The notes below the pieces were generated by a model. That model worked only from the letters and a program-made list of their open reading frames with translations. It ran no database searches and was not told the DNA's origin. From Acidisarcina polymorpha (GTDB lineage: Bacteria; Acidobacteriota; Terriglobia; Terriglobales; Acidobacteriaceae), in contig NZ_CP030840.1 of NCBI RefSeq assembly GCF_003330725.1, positions 3,224,001 to 3,288,000 on the forward strand: 64,000 nucleotides of DNA, read 5' to 3'. Both the position numbers and the translations under genes were made by a program. Positions 26,020-34,399 of this stretch are shown piece by piece (within the stretch, counting starts at the first letter, position 1; each line of letters opens with the position of its first letter).

Positions 26020-26300
26020 CGCCACGAACAAGAAGAGGATGCTAAATCCTCCATGAATCCATGCCAGAGCGCCACGGTGCTCCGTAGGTTCGCGAGGGAC
26101 ACGCCATCTTTCGTCTGAATGGGAAGACCGTGCAGAAGAGCGGTATAGAACTCCGCCGCTGTTCTGCCGGTGCGTCCCCGGGCGCGTCGCCATCGACCTG
26201 TCCCCGCTTTAACCTTGCTTCGATCGCCTGCGCTGTCTCCAGACGAATAGCTCGCAAATCCTCCTGGATGGACCGGCGCTCTTTTCCGACATTGATCGCA
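26020..26300 (-). pseudogene. C-terminal remnant of a TetR-family regulator
   Basis: On the minus strand, two frames joined at about 26150 give SIQEDLRAIRLETAQAIEAR, then KRGQVDGDAPGDAPAE, then EFYTALLHGLPIQTKDGVS. This matches the C-terminal ligand-binding half of the TetR subfamily represented intact at 888-1517 (there: ALASMTMAIVQGMSTLARDG). The DNA-binding half is absent and one base is missing at the junction of frames, so the fragment is not functional. Confidence 0.55.
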
Positions 26301-26539
26301 CTGAGGTCGATCAGGCATCCAGAGGGTGTTCTGGTGTGGTGACCCCAATTTCGCGACTCCGTTACGGAAAGATTTGCAAGGGCTCACGGGGAAGTCAAGA
26401 CGCGAATCGAGTCCTGGAATAAAGCCAAGAACGAAAGAAAATAGTACCGGCAGATCAAATATGCGGGAATTGCGGGTTCCGGTTCTGCCATACGTACGGG
26501 ACGCTTGGCGCGGTCCGCCGGAAATCGTAATCTATAGAA

Positions 26540-27262
26540 GTGAAGAGACCGAAGAAAGCTCTAAAAAGACGTCATGCAGGCCGCCCCGCCGCGAGTGAAA
26601 CCGATGCGCATAAGGAACTCATCCTCGATGTGGCGACGCAGGTGTTTCTGGACAAAGGTTTTTCAGCCGCCAGCATGGCGGAGATTGCCGAGCGTGCCGG
26701 CGCCTCGAAAGGCACGCTGTATGCTCTTTACCCAAGTAAGATGGAGCTTTTCATAGGGCTCTTTCGCCGAAGGCTGGCGGCAAGAATCAGTTCGTCAGAT
26801 CGCGAGAAGATGGTGCTGCCTGACCGCCCAATCGAGGAGTCCCTCGAGTTGATAGGCATGAAGTTTCTCAGCTGGGTAGGAAGCGAAGAAGGAAGCCGCT
26901 GGCAGCGTCTCGTCATGTCCGAGTCTGAGAGGTTTCCTGAACTCGGCCGATTGTTCTGGGACAGCGGGCCTGGGATCGGAGCCAGGAACCTAATCCAATA
27001 CCTAGATGCGGCGGCTGAAAAGGGATTTATTGAAATTAGAAATGCCGAGGAAGCAGCCAATCACTTCTTGGGGATCACGTTGGGCGTTTTCTATCTCCGT
27101 AACAGTTTCGGTTTACCACCAATTGTGACTGGCGACGCACAAACTAGAGCGTGGGTCCGTGGTGCTGTTGCCGTATACCTGGACGGGTATCGGACAAAGC
27201 TGCCAACGAGGTCATCCAAGAAGCGTTCTGTCGATGGGCTTTCTTCGCGGAAAGGACTTTGA
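26540..27262 (+). CDS. TetR/AcrR-family transcriptional regulator
   Basis: A 240-residue regulator starting at GTG. A Lys/Arg-rich N terminus (KRPKKALKRRHAGRP) precedes the helix-turn-helix at about residues 28-72 (SAASMAEIAERAGASKGTLY followed by ALYPSKMELF). The C-terminal half has the AcrR-type effector domain with ESERFPELGRLFWDSGPG, the same family signature as the regulator at 35879. It lies between operator sites A and B and is the best local candidate to bind them, but this is inference. Ribosome-binding site is weak, so the start may be a few codons off. Confidence 0.87.
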   Translation: MKRPKKALKRRHAGRPAASETDAHKELILDVATQVFLDKGFSAASMAEIAERAGASKGTLYALYPSKMELFIGLFRRRLAARISSSDREKMVLPDRPIEESLELIGMKFLSWVGSEEGSRWQRLVMSESERFPELGRLFWDSGPGIGARNLIQYLDAAAEKGFIEIRNAEEAANHFLGITLGVFYLRNSFGLPPIVTGDAQTRAWVRGAVAVYLDGYRTKLPTRSSKKRSVDGLSSRKGL

Positions 27263-27283
27263 GAGACACATACCGGCACATCG

Positions 27284-27661
27284 TCAGGCCTCCGTCATTT
27301 CTCGAAGGTTCTTGAGTAGGTCCGTTGGGTGGACGGGCTTAGAAAGAAGACGGAATTGATGTCCTAATCCGCTCGCCTTGATCAGCAGTTCTGCTGCGGA
27401 GGCGGCGCCAGAGAAAAGCAGGATCTTGCAGGACGGATACCTCTGCTTGATCTGGACAGCCAAGTCAACGCCAGAAAGCCCCGGCATCATCACATCCGAG
27501 ATCACGACGTGAGGCATCTCCTCGTCTAATTGTTCTAACAATTCCAAAGGATTCTTGAAAGAGGAGACCGCAAAGCCGTCCTGACGAAGAATGACCTGGA
27601 GTGTGCGTGCGATGATAGGCTCGTCATCCACAACGAAGATTCTAATCTCAGCAGTGTTCAT
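27284..27661 (-). CDS. Single-domain response regulator (CheY-like)
   Basis: A 125-residue receiver domain without an output domain. The acidic pocket is VVDDEP near residues 9-14, the phospho-acceptor Asp is in VISDVMMPGLSG near residue 55, the switch Ser is in LLFSGAAS and the conserved Lys is in LLSKPVHPTDL. Such proteins relay phosphate to partners or allosteric targets. GAGGA lies upstream of the ATG at 27659-27661, and site B of the operator family lies 48-69 bp upstream. No kinase is adjacent; the KaiC-locus kinase is 22 kb away. Confidence 0.88.
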   Translation of the reverse strand: MNTAEIRIFVVDDEPIIARTLQVILRQDGFAVSSFKNPLELLEQLDEEMPHVVISDVMMPGLSGVDLAVQIKQRYPSCKILLFSGAASAAELLIKASGLGHQFRLLSKPVHPTDLLKNLREMTEA

Positions 27662-27708
27662 CGCGCATCCTCACAGTTTGGTAAGGCGTATAAGCTAGAT
27701 CGAGATGA

Positions 27709-27730
27709 TATCGTACGTGGTATTACGATA
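27709..27730. promoter_or_regulatory. Operator family TATCGTA-N8-TACGATA, site B
   Basis: Perfect 7-bp arms at 27709-27715 and 27724-27730 with an 8-nt spacer, 48-69 bp upstream of the response-regulator start. This is promoter-overlapping spacing. Confidence 0.78.
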
Positions 27731-28047
27731 ACGTAGATACATAACATGTTCATGGACGCAGCCACGCGGTTTCTAGCGTCTATGGAAGAAAATCGGATTC
27801 TTAGGGCGGCGGCCTGCCCTCCCGTGAAGACAATGCGAACGCGTTGTCTTCGCTAACGACCTTCCCGTTACACGTGCATTGGCAGAGCTTAGCAAACGCG
27901 TTCGTCGCTTTCGATGAGTTGATCCGATAGATCAGACACTATTCGACGATGCTTCAGTATTAAGTCGAGACTGGGGAAACGTATAGAACGATTTTGCTGT
28001 AAACCGTGCCGCACAGACTCGCATGAGCAGAAGGTTTCCCGCGCGGA
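27731..28047. other. Intergenic region between response regulator and GH13 gene
   Basis: About 315 bp with no recognisable gene. It contains dispersed repeat copy 3 at 27980-28013, adjoining the 3' end of the GH13 gene. No clear terminator was seen. Confidence 0.5.
27980..28013 (+). repeat. Dispersed repeat copy 3, left inverted arm around the GH13 gene
   Basis: CGTATAGAACGATTTTGC at 27980-27997 continues TGTAAACCGTGCCGCA. The reverse complement of 30027-30061 matches it at all but three or four of about 33 positions, so copies 3 and 4 form inverted repeats enclosing the GH13 gene. Confidence 0.7.
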
Positions 28048-29715
28048 TCAAAAGTCCGAGAGGTGGCGTAAGAAGCCGAGATCCTTCGGACGGAACCAAC
28101 GATAGCCGTACGGCTCGAGCAGAATACAGTGGTTTGCATCTGCACCAGGGTGGCTATGGTCATCGGAGATCAGGTTGATCAATGGTTTTGGCTCCGCTTC
28201 CGGATTCGGATCTGGACGGAAGTTGATCTCGATGGGATCACCTGCCAGGTTGTGAATGGTTAGAAGGGTGCTGTTGCGCCATTTGTAGCGAAGGATCAGG
28301 ATCTCATTTCGCCCACTGGGCAGAATGTCGAAGTCGCCCCATCCAACCTCAGGCGTTTCCTTCCGCATCCGGATCATGCGTTCCATCCAATTCATCAGGG
28401 CGTCCGGATCGCGGCGCTGAGCTGCGACATTTACATGCTCGTAGCCGTACGGGCCGCCGCCGATGACCGGGTTCTTGGGATGCGGATGGTCGGTGAAGCC
28501 GCCGTTTACCTCATCGGTCCACTGCATGGGAGTGCGGGCGCAGGTCCGCTCGGGAAGGGCCAGGTTGTCGCCCATTCCGATTTCGTCGCCGTAACGCAGC
28601 ACGGGCGTGCCGGGCATCGAGAACATCAAGCTGTAGGCAAGTTCAATCCGACGACGATCGCCGTGCAACATCGGCACCAGGCGACGACGGATGCCCCGGC
28701 CATAAAGCTGCATGGTCGGGTCGGGCGCAAAAGCCTCGAAGACGGTGGCTCGCTGCTCGTCTGTCAAGCGGCCCAAGTCGAGTTCGTCGTGATTGCGGAG
28801 GAAATGGCTCCATTGTGCGCTGGAAGGACGCGGCTTCGTTTCGGTAAGCGCCTCCTGGAGCGGTCGGCTGTCACAACTGGCTAGAGCGTAAAACAGGCGC
28901 TGATTGACGGCGAAGTTGAACATCATTTGCAGACGCTCCCCCACATCGCCGAAGTAATTAAGATCGTCGCCGGGTAGCACGTTCGCCTCGGCCAGCACGA
29001 TAGCATCTCCCTTGCGCCATGAGAGGAATTGGGAGAACACCCGAAGCATGTCGTACTGCTCAATCGGTGTTTCGATTTCAGCGCCCTTGGTTGAGATCAC
29101 AAACGGAACTGCGTCCATGCGAAATCCTGCGACGCCGAGCTGCATCCAGAAGCCCATGATCTTTAGAATTTCCGCCTGCACCGCGGGGTTGGCGGTGTTC
29201 AAATCGGGCTGAAAATCATAGAAGCGATGGAAGAAGTATTCGCCGGATGTTTTGTCCAGGGTCCAGGTGGACTCTTGTACGCCGGGAAAAACCACACCGG
29301 ACTCCGCGTTTTTCGGCTTGGTCTTCGACCAGACGTACCAGTCGCGATAGGACGAATCTTTGCTTTTGCAAGCTGCTTGAAACCAAGGGTGCTGGTCTGA
29401 GGTGTGATTGACGACCAGGTCAATGAGAACTCGAAGACCGTGCTGTTCGCAGGCGTTGGTGAACTCAACAAAATCGCCGAGTGTGCCATAACGGGGATCG
29501 ACATTGTAGTAATCCGCAATATCATAACCGTCGTCCCTACCCGGCGAAGGTTGGAACGGCATGAGCCAGATGCAAGTGACGCCGAGCCCTTGGAGGTAAC
29601 TCAACCGGCGCATTAGACCGCGGAAATCCCCGATACCGTCGGCGTTGGTGTCGAGGTAGCTGCCTACGGAGACGCAATAGATAAAGGCATCTTTGTACCA
29701 AAGATCAATAGTCAT
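28048..29715 (-). CDS. GH13 alpha-amylase-family enzyme, trehalose synthase-like
   Basis: A 555-residue cytoplasmic glycoside hydrolase 13 protein. It begins with WYKDAFIYCVSVGSYLDTNA, close to the trehalose synthase (maltose alpha-D-glucosyltransferase) opening WYKxAVFYE. Family regions are complete: DLVVNHTSDQHPWF, GFRMDAVPF with the nucleophile Asp near residue 203, VLAEANV with the acid Glu near 245, and RNHDELDLGRL with the third carboxylate. A C-terminal beta domain follows. Trehalose synthase interconverts maltose and trehalose for osmoprotection. The gene is alone and bracketed by inverted repeats. Another GH13_16 activity is possible. Confidence 0.87.
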   Translation of the reverse strand: MTIDLWYKDAFIYCVSVGSYLDTNADGIGDFRGLMRRLSYLQGLGVTCIWLMPFQPSPGRDDGYDIADYYNVDPRYGTLGDFVEFTNACEQHGLRVLIDLVVNHTSDQHPWFQAACKSKDSSYRDWYVWSKTKPKNAESGVVFPGVQESTWTLDKTSGEYFFHRFYDFQPDLNTANPAVQAEILKIMGFWMQLGVAGFRMDAVPFVISTKGAEIETPIEQYDMLRVFSQFLSWRKGDAIVLAEANVLPGDDLNYFGDVGERLQMMFNFAVNQRLFYALASCDSRPLQEALTETKPRPSSAQWSHFLRNHDELDLGRLTDEQRATVFEAFAPDPTMQLYGRGIRRRLVPMLHGDRRRIELAYSLMFSMPGTPVLRYGDEIGMGDNLALPERTCARTPMQWTDEVNGGFTDHPHPKNPVIGGGPYGYEHVNVAAQRRDPDALMNWMERMIRMRKETPEVGWGDFDILPSGRNEILILRYKWRNSTLLTIHNLAGDPIEINFRPDPNPEAEPKPLINLISDDHSHPGADANHCILLEPYGYRWFRPKDLGFLRHLSDF

Positions 29716-29824
29716 TAAGCGTTGCGGGCGACCCCTCTTGTGAATGTATAACGTCTGCTGAGAACCCAGCCTGGAAATGCATTGTCGAGTACCTTCTCCT
29801 GCGAAGTCAGACTCGCATGATGAC

Positions 29825-29854
29825 GACGTGACATGTATGTCGGCATGTCACGTC
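29825..29854. promoter_or_regulatory. Perfect 11-bp inverted repeat GACGTGACATG-N8-CATGTCACGTC
   Basis: Arms at 29825-29835 and 29844-29854 are perfectly complementary with an 8-nt spacer and no following T run, so an operator is more likely than a terminator. It lies 110-139 bp upstream of the GH13 gene start and is the longest perfect dyad noticed in the window. Confidence 0.65.
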
Positions 29855-30026
29855 TGCCGATTCTCAGGTCTTACCAGAGTGTCACGGCGGATATCGTCGG
29901 CGTCTGAAATTTCCTCCGCAGCCTTCGAGCATACGTCCCTGTCAAACACGGCCGTGTTTTTGAGGACCAGAGAATCTATGAAGGAAAACAGGGCTTCTTT
30001 GACTGCAAGTTCATCCCGGAACCTTT

Positions 30027-30061
30027 TTGCAGCATGGTCTACAGCAAAATCGTTCTATACG
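30027..30061 (-). repeat. Dispersed repeat copy 4, right inverted arm around the GH13 gene
   Basis: Reverse-strand copy of the CGTATAGAACGATTTTGC core at 30044-30061, extended to about 33 nt of near identity with copy 3. The distance between outer ends of copies 3 and 4 is about 2.08 kb. Confidence 0.7.
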
Positions 30062-30294
30062 CCGTCGAGCGGGAGATTTGATACTGAAGCACCGTCGAGA
30101 ACCGTGCGGAGTGAAGGTTCGGCAAGCCGCATGAAAATACAGCATACCTTTACGGGCGGGCTGTAGACCTGTTAAATCCGGAAGCTGTGGATTACAAAGC
30201 GAAGAAGTGGGCCCTCCGTTCCTTGGTAATTTCGCTTCCGCTTCCTGCATCAGCCAATCAGGCGGCCTTGGCGGTCGAAAGCACACACATATGC

Positions 30295-30316
30295 TATCGT
30301 AACCGTGAGTACGATA
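30295..30316. promoter_or_regulatory. Operator family TATCGTA-N8-TACGATA, site C
   Basis: Perfect 7-bp arms at 30295-30301 and 30310-30316 with an 8-nt spacer, 54-75 bp upstream of the FAD monooxygenase start. Confidence 0.78.
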
Positions 30317-30369
30317 ACGGAGACTATAGCACGTGGTGAGTAGGTAACCAGGCAACATAAGGAGCCGGG

Positions 30370-31836
30370 ATGGAACAGGTACTAGTCATAGGCGCGGGGC
30401 CAGTGGGTCTTACATGCGCGGCCAAGCTTGCGAGATATGGGGTGCACGTGCGGATCATTGACAGAAGCCCGCACCAATCCACTGAATCTAAAGCTCTCGC
30501 CATCTGGAGCCGCACGCTTGAGTTGATGGACCGGATGGGCTGCACACCCGCTTTTCTCGAGAATGGTCTTCATTGTCACGGTGCCTCCTTCCATAACGGC
30601 AAGACTGTTCTGGGGCATCACAGGTTTGATAATGTCGCAAGTCCCTACAACTTCGGTCTTATGATCCCCCAAGTCGACACGGAACGACTTCTGATCGAGC
30701 ACCTTCAGTCTTTTGGGGTCACGGTGGAGCGACAAGTAGAGCTGACCCTCTTCGGGGAGGCGCCGGACCACGTAGAAGCGCGGCTGAAGCATGCTGACGG
30801 TCATGAGGAGGCTGTGCAGACGTCATGGTTGATTGGCTGTGACGGTGCGCATAGCACGCTGCGGAATGGATTGGGTTTTTCATTCGAAGGCGTGACCGAC
30901 CCTAGCGACTGGCTGCTTGCCGACATCCGCCTGGAGGGCGATCATCAAACGCCAAGCGATCAAATCGCAGCGTTCCTGCATCCCGATGGACCGTTTGCTT
31001 TGTTTCCAATGGCCAAAGGACGAACGCGGATCATTGCCGGTTTTTCCAAGTCATCGGGGGGCAAATCCAAGCCGAATCCGACATTGCAAGACGTACAAGA
31101 CTTGACAGATAAGCGCGTAGGACGCGGCTGGCTCGTGACCGATCCCGTCTGGCTGGCCAACTTCTACATCAATGAACGCAAAGTGTCTGAATACTCGAAA
31201 GGGCGCATTTTTCTGGCCGGCGACGCCGCTCACATACACAGTCCTGCGGGCGGCCAGGGCATGAACACCGGTATGCAGGACTCAATCAATTTGGCCTGGA
31301 AGTTGGCGTTGGTTGTCCGGGAAGAGGCGTCTCCTCGATTGCTCGATACTTACACACCGGAACGGAGCGAGGTCGGCGCAAAGGTCCTGCATAATGCCAC
31401 ACTAATGACGGAACTGGGCACGCTCAAAAGCCCGATTGCACAGGCTACGCGTGATGCGGTCATGCGCTTCATGTTCGGCTTTCACAGCGTACAGGAGCGG
31501 GAGGCGACGTCCTTTACCGAAATTGAGCTCGATTACAGCCAAGGCCTCCTGACGGTCGGCGCTCGTGCGGGCGGACGCTTCTCGCCGCGATACTATGATG
31601 GTCCGCCTCCGGGAATAGGGAACAAACCTCGTTTTGTTCTGTTCACGTCCGACTATGAGCAGGGAGCGGCATTTGCATCCCGCTTTCCCGGCCTGCTAGA
31701 CCCGACACCGCGCATATCCCCTGATCGGAAGAGGCTGCTGTTGGTCAGGCCCGATGGCTATGTCGGCCTGTCCGCGACGGACAACGATTGGGCGGCTGCT
31801 GAAGAATATCTCCGCCAGCTGGTAATCACAGGGTAG
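30370..31836 (+). CDS. FAD-dependent aromatic monooxygenase (PheA/TfdB family)
   Basis: A 488-residue flavoprotein. The FAD-binding motif VLVIGAGPVGLTCAAKLARYG is at the N terminus (first 25 residues), the DG motif is LIGCDGAHSTLRN near residue 158, and the second FAD motif is IFLAGDAAHIHSPAGGQGMN near residue 280. The C-terminal thioredoxin-like domain is present in short form (LLLVRPDGYVGLSA). These enzymes hydroxylate phenols and related aromatics using NAD(P)H and O2. AAGGAG lies 5 nt before the ATG. The promoter region carries operator site C, so it is probably inducible by the unknown ligand of that regulator. Confidence 0.9.
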   Translation: MEQVLVIGAGPVGLTCAAKLARYGVHVRIIDRSPHQSTESKALAIWSRTLELMDRMGCTPAFLENGLHCHGASFHNGKTVLGHHRFDNVASPYNFGLMIPQVDTERLLIEHLQSFGVTVERQVELTLFGEAPDHVEARLKHADGHEEAVQTSWLIGCDGAHSTLRNGLGFSFEGVTDPSDWLLADIRLEGDHQTPSDQIAAFLHPDGPFALFPMAKGRTRIIAGFSKSSGGKSKPNPTLQDVQDLTDKRVGRGWLVTDPVWLANFYINERKVSEYSKGRIFLAGDAAHIHSPAGGQGMNTGMQDSINLAWKLALVVREEASPRLLDTYTPERSEVGAKVLHNATLMTELGTLKSPIAQATRDAVMRFMFGFHSVQEREATSFTEIELDYSQGLLTVGARAGGRFSPRYYDGPPPGIGNKPRFVLFTSDYEQGAAFASRFPGLLDPTPRISPDRKRLLLVRPDGYVGLSATDNDWAAAEEYLRQLVITG

Positions 31837-31913
31837 TGAACTGCGGATTCGTCGGGGCTACTTTACGAATCTGGTCATTTTAATTTCGCTCATCTCGAGC
31901 ATAGGAGAACCCA

Positions 31914-32183
31914 ATGGATTCGAAACCGCAGCTGAGCGTCGGCCAACGATTTGCCTGGGTGTTGGTCGGAGATAGCAGTGTTCATGGTCAAGGTATCGTA
32001 GAAAAGATCCGGACCGATCGAGATGAAGGCCTCTCCCCTGAGACGGCGGATTACGCTTCGCTCTGGATCGAAGCGAGGGGAATCAGCGGAACTCGCGGCA
32101 CCGAAACCTATACGGTCATGTTCAGTTCGGACTCTAAGAGCTACATCGACGGTAAAGAGATCACGGTTTCAAATCCTTCGTGA
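31914..32183 (+). CDS. Small protein of unknown function
   Basis: An 89-residue protein, soluble by composition, with beta-rich sequence (QRFAWVLVGDSSVHGQGIVE, then ETYTVMFSSDSKSYIDGKE). No family is recognised. AGGAG lies 6 nt upstream of the ATG, which supports a real gene. It follows the FAD monooxygenase by 77 nt and could be co-transcribed with it. Confidence 0.65.
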   Translation: MDSKPQLSVGQRFAWVLVGDSSVHGQGIVEKIRTDRDEGLSPETADYASLWIEARGISGTRGTETYTVMFSSDSKSYIDGKEITVSNPS

Positions 32184-32340
32184 ATCGATAACAACATGCT
32201 GATCGACGGCCGCTCGACCTCCCTGAAGAGCGGTTGATTGCTCAAGCCGTTAGTCGACTTTACTCAACGTCATCCGACGGGCATCGCTGGAAGACCGGAT
32301 GGAGCCTGAACGATAAGGAATGAAAACGAAAGGGAGATCA

Positions 32341-32385
32341 CGTGAAACTCGTCGCGTTAGAGGAACACTACTGTCCGCCAGCGGT
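32341..32385 (+). pseudogene. 5' fragment of an amidohydrolase gene
   Basis: A GTG start with AGGGAG upstream opens MKLVALEEHYCPPAV, the standard first residues of ACMSD-type amidohydrolases (compare MKIICVEEH in the intact gene at 41333). After about 13 codons the similarity stops because the sequence becomes the 3' end of the convergent exported-protein gene. It marks a rearrangement junction. Confidence 0.6.
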
Positions 32386-33445
32386 CTGCATGAGGATAAT
32401 AGGCATTCGAGAGAGCGCCGGAAGTCATAGTCCCAAGGAGATACGAATAGTTCGGCATCGACTTTCCGCTATCGCTGCGTGCGACAAAGGCACTGCTCAA
32501 GGCGTGATACAAACGCGATTTCGTCGTACCAGTTCCCTGGTAGAAGTAGCGCGGGTCTTGATGAAGCATGGAAGCGAACACCGCGTGGCTTAGAAAATCA
32601 CTGGAACGTCCATCGCCGAACAATGCCGCCCAACGCTTGCCGTAGCCAGCGGCGCCTTGTCCGTATCCACGAAAGCTATTGTTTGCTTGTTCGATGCCCG
32701 CACCTATACTGACCCCGATATAGGTAGACCAATCAAGAGTGTCATGCGCGGCAAGGGAATACTTCTGCTTTGTCGTCATTGGAGCTGCATCAAGAACATA
32801 GCTAACGTAGAAAGCGGGCGCAAAACCGAGAATACGCTGTTTCTCTTCTTGCTTAATTTGATCGGCAGCAATCTCATCCGTCGGTCGGACCTCTATCGAT
32901 GTGCTCGTTGAGGCAATTGACAGCAGTGTTCTCGGGACGTTATAGACCTGCCCAGCCGTCAGAACGATAGGAGCAGAGGTAAACGGACCGAGTCCGTCAG
33001 CATTGATCTCGACCGTGTACGAACCGGGTGGGACCGCGGAGAAAACAAAAACACCGTCTGGCTTCGACTTCATCGCGCGGACCTGCACTCCGTCAGTGGT
33101 ACTTAGCGTTACCTGGGCGCCTGCGACGCTCGCTCCGCTCACATCAAGCACCAGGCCCGAGATGGTTCCTTGCTCTCCTGTTTGAGCTGTGGATGCTGCG
33201 CTTTCTCGAACTTGGGGTTGCGGAGCATCCGGCAGATCAGTTATTACCGCCGCAGTTGTAGCTGTTAGTTGTTGAGCATTCGCGGGGATGAAAGAAGCAA
33301 GGACGAACAAAGGAAGGCTGTAGAAGACGATCAGGATTCGTAGCCGCCCATTTTCGACGGAAGGAGCGTACGCTTTGATTTGAGCATCACGGTTCGGCTT
33401 TGGCAGCGCTAACCTTGATTCCTCATGTTCGTGCAGAGTCTTCAT
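32357..33445 (-). CDS. Exported carboxypeptidase-regulatory-like protein, C-terminally truncated
   Basis: A 362-residue protein. A long N terminus precedes a hydrophobic export segment (ILIVFYSLPLFVLASFIPAN near residues 38-57). Residues about 92-165 form one carboxypeptidase-regulatory-like beta-sandwich (GTISGLVLDVSGASVAGAQV, GVFVFSAVPPGSYTVEI), a domain abundant in Acidobacteriota. The C-terminal part (YVLDAAPMTTKQKYSLA, QDPRYFYQGTGT, SNAYYPHADR) belongs to a conserved acidobacterial outer-envelope family, but it ends abruptly with WRTVVFL where the amidohydrolase fragment begins, so the last few dozen residues are lost. Function unknown. Confidence 0.75.
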   Translation of the reverse strand: MKTLHEHEESRLALPKPNRDAQIKAYAPSVENGRLRILIVFYSLPLFVLASFIPANAQQLTATTAAVITDLPDAPQPQVRESAASTAQTGEQGTISGLVLDVSGASVAGAQVTLSTTDGVQVRAMKSKPDGVFVFSAVPPGSYTVEINADGLGPFTSAPIVLTAGQVYNVPRTLLSIASTSTSIEVRPTDEIAADQIKQEEKQRILGFAPAFYVSYVLDAAPMTTKQKYSLAAHDTLDWSTYIGVSIGAGIEQANNSFRGYGQGAAGYGKRWAALFGDGRSSDFLSHAVFASMLHQDPRYFYQGTGTTKSRLYHALSSAFVARSDSGKSMPNYSYLLGTMTSGALSNAYYPHADRWRTVVFL

Positions 33446-33611
33446 TTCCCGGCGGTAGCCTCCAAGCGGGAGGTATGCGGTCAGACTTCGTGTGTTCGTG
33501 TAAGGAAATGTAGGGAGTTGAGTTGGAGAGCCAGTTGAAGTGTCTGTGCTTCTTTACGAATCCATACTATTCCTGACTGCACGCCGGTCTAGGGGAAGCT
33601 ACGTTAGCTAA

Positions 33612-34097
33612 ATGGAAACCGGTGAACCGTTCAGAACGCTCCGTCAACTGGGTAGCGACGCGACAGAGGCCGTCCCTAACTCAAGGGTCCCGCGGTCAAC
33701 AGTGAAGCGCCTATCTGCCGCTTCAGCCCGTTATCTGCTTGGCTTCCTCATGACGATCGGTGGCTTCAATGGTTTACTCCATTTTGCCCACCATCCTTTG
33801 CCCGTTCCATTGCTTGCGAAGCAATACATGGAGGCCCTGCTCAACTCCCGCTATATGATGGGAGTTGCCTTCGTACAGGGCGTGGCCGGCATACTGCTGC
33901 TTGCTAATAGGTTTGTGGCTTTGGCGCTGACGATCTTGGCAGCAATCCTCTTCAATATCTTGCTTTATCACGCCACCCTGGACGCAGCGGGTACCGGGGC
34001 AGCCATTGTCGTTTCTTTGCTTTGGATCATTGTGTTTATCACGCACCGTAGTTCCTTTCGAGAACTCTTCACGGGTATTCCGTTGACGCTGCGCTGA
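33612..34097 (+). CDS. DoxX-like integral membrane protein
   Basis: A 161-residue inner-membrane protein with about 45 polar N-terminal residues and four hydrophobic helices: YLLGFLMTIGGFNGLLHFA, MGVAFVQGVAGILLLANRF, ALALTILAAILFNILLY and AAIVVSLLWIIVFITHRSSF. The helix pattern and the LLANRFVALAL segment resemble DoxX-like proteins. Biochemical role unknown. No ribosome-binding site precedes the ATG at 33612, so the start may be internal. Confidence 0.7.
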   Translation: METGEPFRTLRQLGSDATEAVPNSRVPRSTVKRLSAASARYLLGFLMTIGGFNGLLHFAHHPLPVPLLAKQYMEALLNSRYMMGVAFVQGVAGILLLANRFVALALTILAAILFNILLYHATLDAAGTGAAIVVSLLWIIVFITHRSSFRELFTGIPLTLR

Positions 34098-34390
34098 TCG
34101 TCCGATGTTTCGTTGAATCCTCAGCAGGCGCTTTGAGTCAGCGACGGCGGCCCGCGTCGCGTCGAGGGCACCCTCGCGGCTTGCTAGCAGGCATCTCGAC
34201 TCTATAGCGTTGTCCACGAAGCTTACGTTCTTTAAACTGCTTATATGTAATCGGGTCCTCCGCAAGCTCGGCAGCGGTAACCGTCGCGTGCGAAATTCAA
34301 CTTCCCCTAGGCCGCCAAAATGTTCCTCAACCCGTTCCTTCGCGGGTTAACCGTTCATATATGAGGATGCTGTTGCTTCCGATATTGCGT
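34098..34390. other. Intergenic region upstream of the duplicated segment
   Basis: About 290 bp with no supported gene. A minus-strand open stretch encodes a basic sequence (ITYKQFKERKLRGQRYRVEM) of about 50 residues without a start codon. A hairpin AACCCG-N8-CGGGTT occurs at 34329-34348. Confidence 0.4.
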
Positions 34391-34399
34391 GCCGCCGGG

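Larger units (their letters stand above)
29716..30369. other. 654-bp intergenic region with palindrome, repeat and operator
   Basis: No gene is supported here. It holds a 30-bp perfect inverted repeat (29825-29854), dispersed repeat copy 4 (30027-30061) and operator site C (30295-30316). A minus-strand open stretch beside copy 4 encodes a protein-like helical sequence (RFRDELAVKEALFSFIDSLV) without a start codon and may be a gene fragment. Confidence 0.5.

Noticed and set aside
34098-34300. Minus-strand open stretch of about 50 codons
   Set aside because: Basic and protein-like but without a start codon or ribosome-binding site and with no recognised family.
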